Below, in pieces: positions 63,710 through 64,000 of a stretch of 64,000 nucleotides of DNA. Position 1 is the stretch's first letter; each line of letters starts with the position of its first letter. Source of the DNA: Bradyrhizobium sp. C9 (GTDB lineage: Bacteria; Pseudomonadota; Alphaproteobacteria; Rhizobiales; Xanthobacteraceae); contig NZ_NWTG01000002.1 in the NCBI RefSeq assembly GCF_002532045.1, positions 248,001 through 312,000 of the forward strand, given 5' to 3'. Under the pieces are notes generated by a model. It was not told where the DNA came from and did no database searches. It saw only the letters and a program-made list of their open reading frames with translations. The translations under genes and the position numbers were made by a program.

Positions 63710-64000
63710 ATGGCGTGGGGACGTAAAAAAGGCGGTGCGCGCAAGGAGCCGCTGTTTGGGCTTCCGGCCGCGCTTGCCGACCTCCGCCTGTCGCCCTCCG
63801 ATCGCGTTCCCGGCGGCGGCGACGACAAGCCTGCCAGATCCAAACCCAAGAATACCGACAAGAATACCGAAAAGAGCAGCGATTCCGGCAGCGAGAAACC
63901 GCGCCCGTCGCGCAGCGGCAGCAAGCGGCGCAGCAAGTCGCGCGGCTTCGGCATTGGCCGCCTGTTCTATTGGACCGCGGTGCTCGGCCTGTGGACGGGC
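63710..64000 (+). CDS. N-terminus of a class A penicillin-binding protein (partial)
   Basis: Ninety-seven codons are present before the right edge. The protein opens MAWGRKKGGARKEPLFGLPA, has a long basic, Ser/Lys-rich cytoplasmic segment (KNTDKNTEKSSDSGSEK, SRSGSKRRSKSRGFGIG) and then enters a hydrophobic helix (LFYWTAVLGLWTG). This layout is that of alphaproteobacterial PBP1-type proteins with extended cytoplasmic tails, but the glycosyltransferase and transpeptidase domains lie outside the window, so the assignment rests on pattern memory. Confidence 0.55.
   Translation, partial: MAWGRKKGGARKEPLFGLPAALADLRLSPSDRVPGGGDDKPARSKPKNTDKNTEKSSDSGSEKPRPSRSGSKRRSKSRGFGIGRLFYWTAVLGLWTG

Overview
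This 64 kb window is GC-rich chromosomal DNA of an alphaproteobacterium, most likely Bradyrhizobium or a close Nitrobacteraceae relative. The grounds are the phaA/phaR pair, the rpmF-mtgA-prenyl synthase cluster, FixJ-type regulators, the many ABC solute-binding proteins, and abundant short palindromic intergenic repeats of a kind I associate with this group. It looks like ordinary core/accessory chromosome. I see no insertion sequence, phage, tRNA, rRNA or CRISPR array. Both ends are cut: the first gene (phaA) loses its 3' end and the last (a PBP1-like gene) its C-terminus.

Layout. 1-1 kb: start of phaA divergent from its regulator phaR. 1.3-8.05 kb, minus strand: an apparent small-amide uptake and hydrolysis operon of solute-binding protein, fused permease-ATPase, acetamidase/formamidase, a second acetamidase fused to an AraC regulator, and a RidA protein, with a sigma-54-like promoter in front. 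8.2-9.9 kb: an EAL protein with degenerate GGDEF. 10-14.5 kb: small genes, rpmF, mtgA, a prenyl diphosphate synthase and a membrane protein. 14.5-21 kb: a secreted caspase-like protein, a lipoprotein, a GFA protein, an NTF2-like protein, a Na+/H+ antiporter and a Rieske oxygenase. 21.2-24.1 kb: a tightly coupled operon of a coiled-coil protein (probably frameshifted), an orphan TAXI solute-binding protein, a VasI/TagO-like protein and a DsrE protein. 24.4-29.9 kb: TauD-like dioxygenase, ispG, sulfurtransferase, EamA exporter, zur. 30-33.2 kb: marR-emrA-emrB efflux operon with a visible operator. 33.5-40.7 kb: a Tat-exported solute-binding protein, a Gfo/Idh oxidoreductase with an AroE-like dehydrogenase, an ArsR/SRPBCC pair, and pcaF-pcaH-pcaG for protocatechuate degradation. 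41-51 kb: mutS, a membrane protein, OsmC, a sulfonate/nitrate-type ABC transporter, glnD. 51-55 kb: a PilZ-containing polysaccharide synthase with its HlyD-like partner. 55.4-58.9 kb: a PAS histidine kinase, FixJ-like regulator and lone receiver, then a run of three tiny genes. 59-64 kb: ogt, a DUF1304 protein, two tandem duplicated solute-binding proteins, a DUF1330 protein and the start of a class A penicillin-binding protein.

Themes. Nitrogen and sulfur scavenging (amide operon, glnD, sulfonate-type ABC, TauD-like enzyme, several orphan solute-binding proteins) sits beside aromatic catabolism (pca genes, Rieske oxygenase) and c-di-GMP output (EAL protein, PilZ glycosyltransferase). The most unusual items are the AraC-acetamidase fusion inside an amide operon, the TAXI/DsrE/VasI operon without TRAP permeases, the three-gene microprotein operon, and a family of roughly 120-bp MITE-like elements with 26-bp terminal inverted repeats. 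All functional calls come from reading translations by eye; no database search was run.
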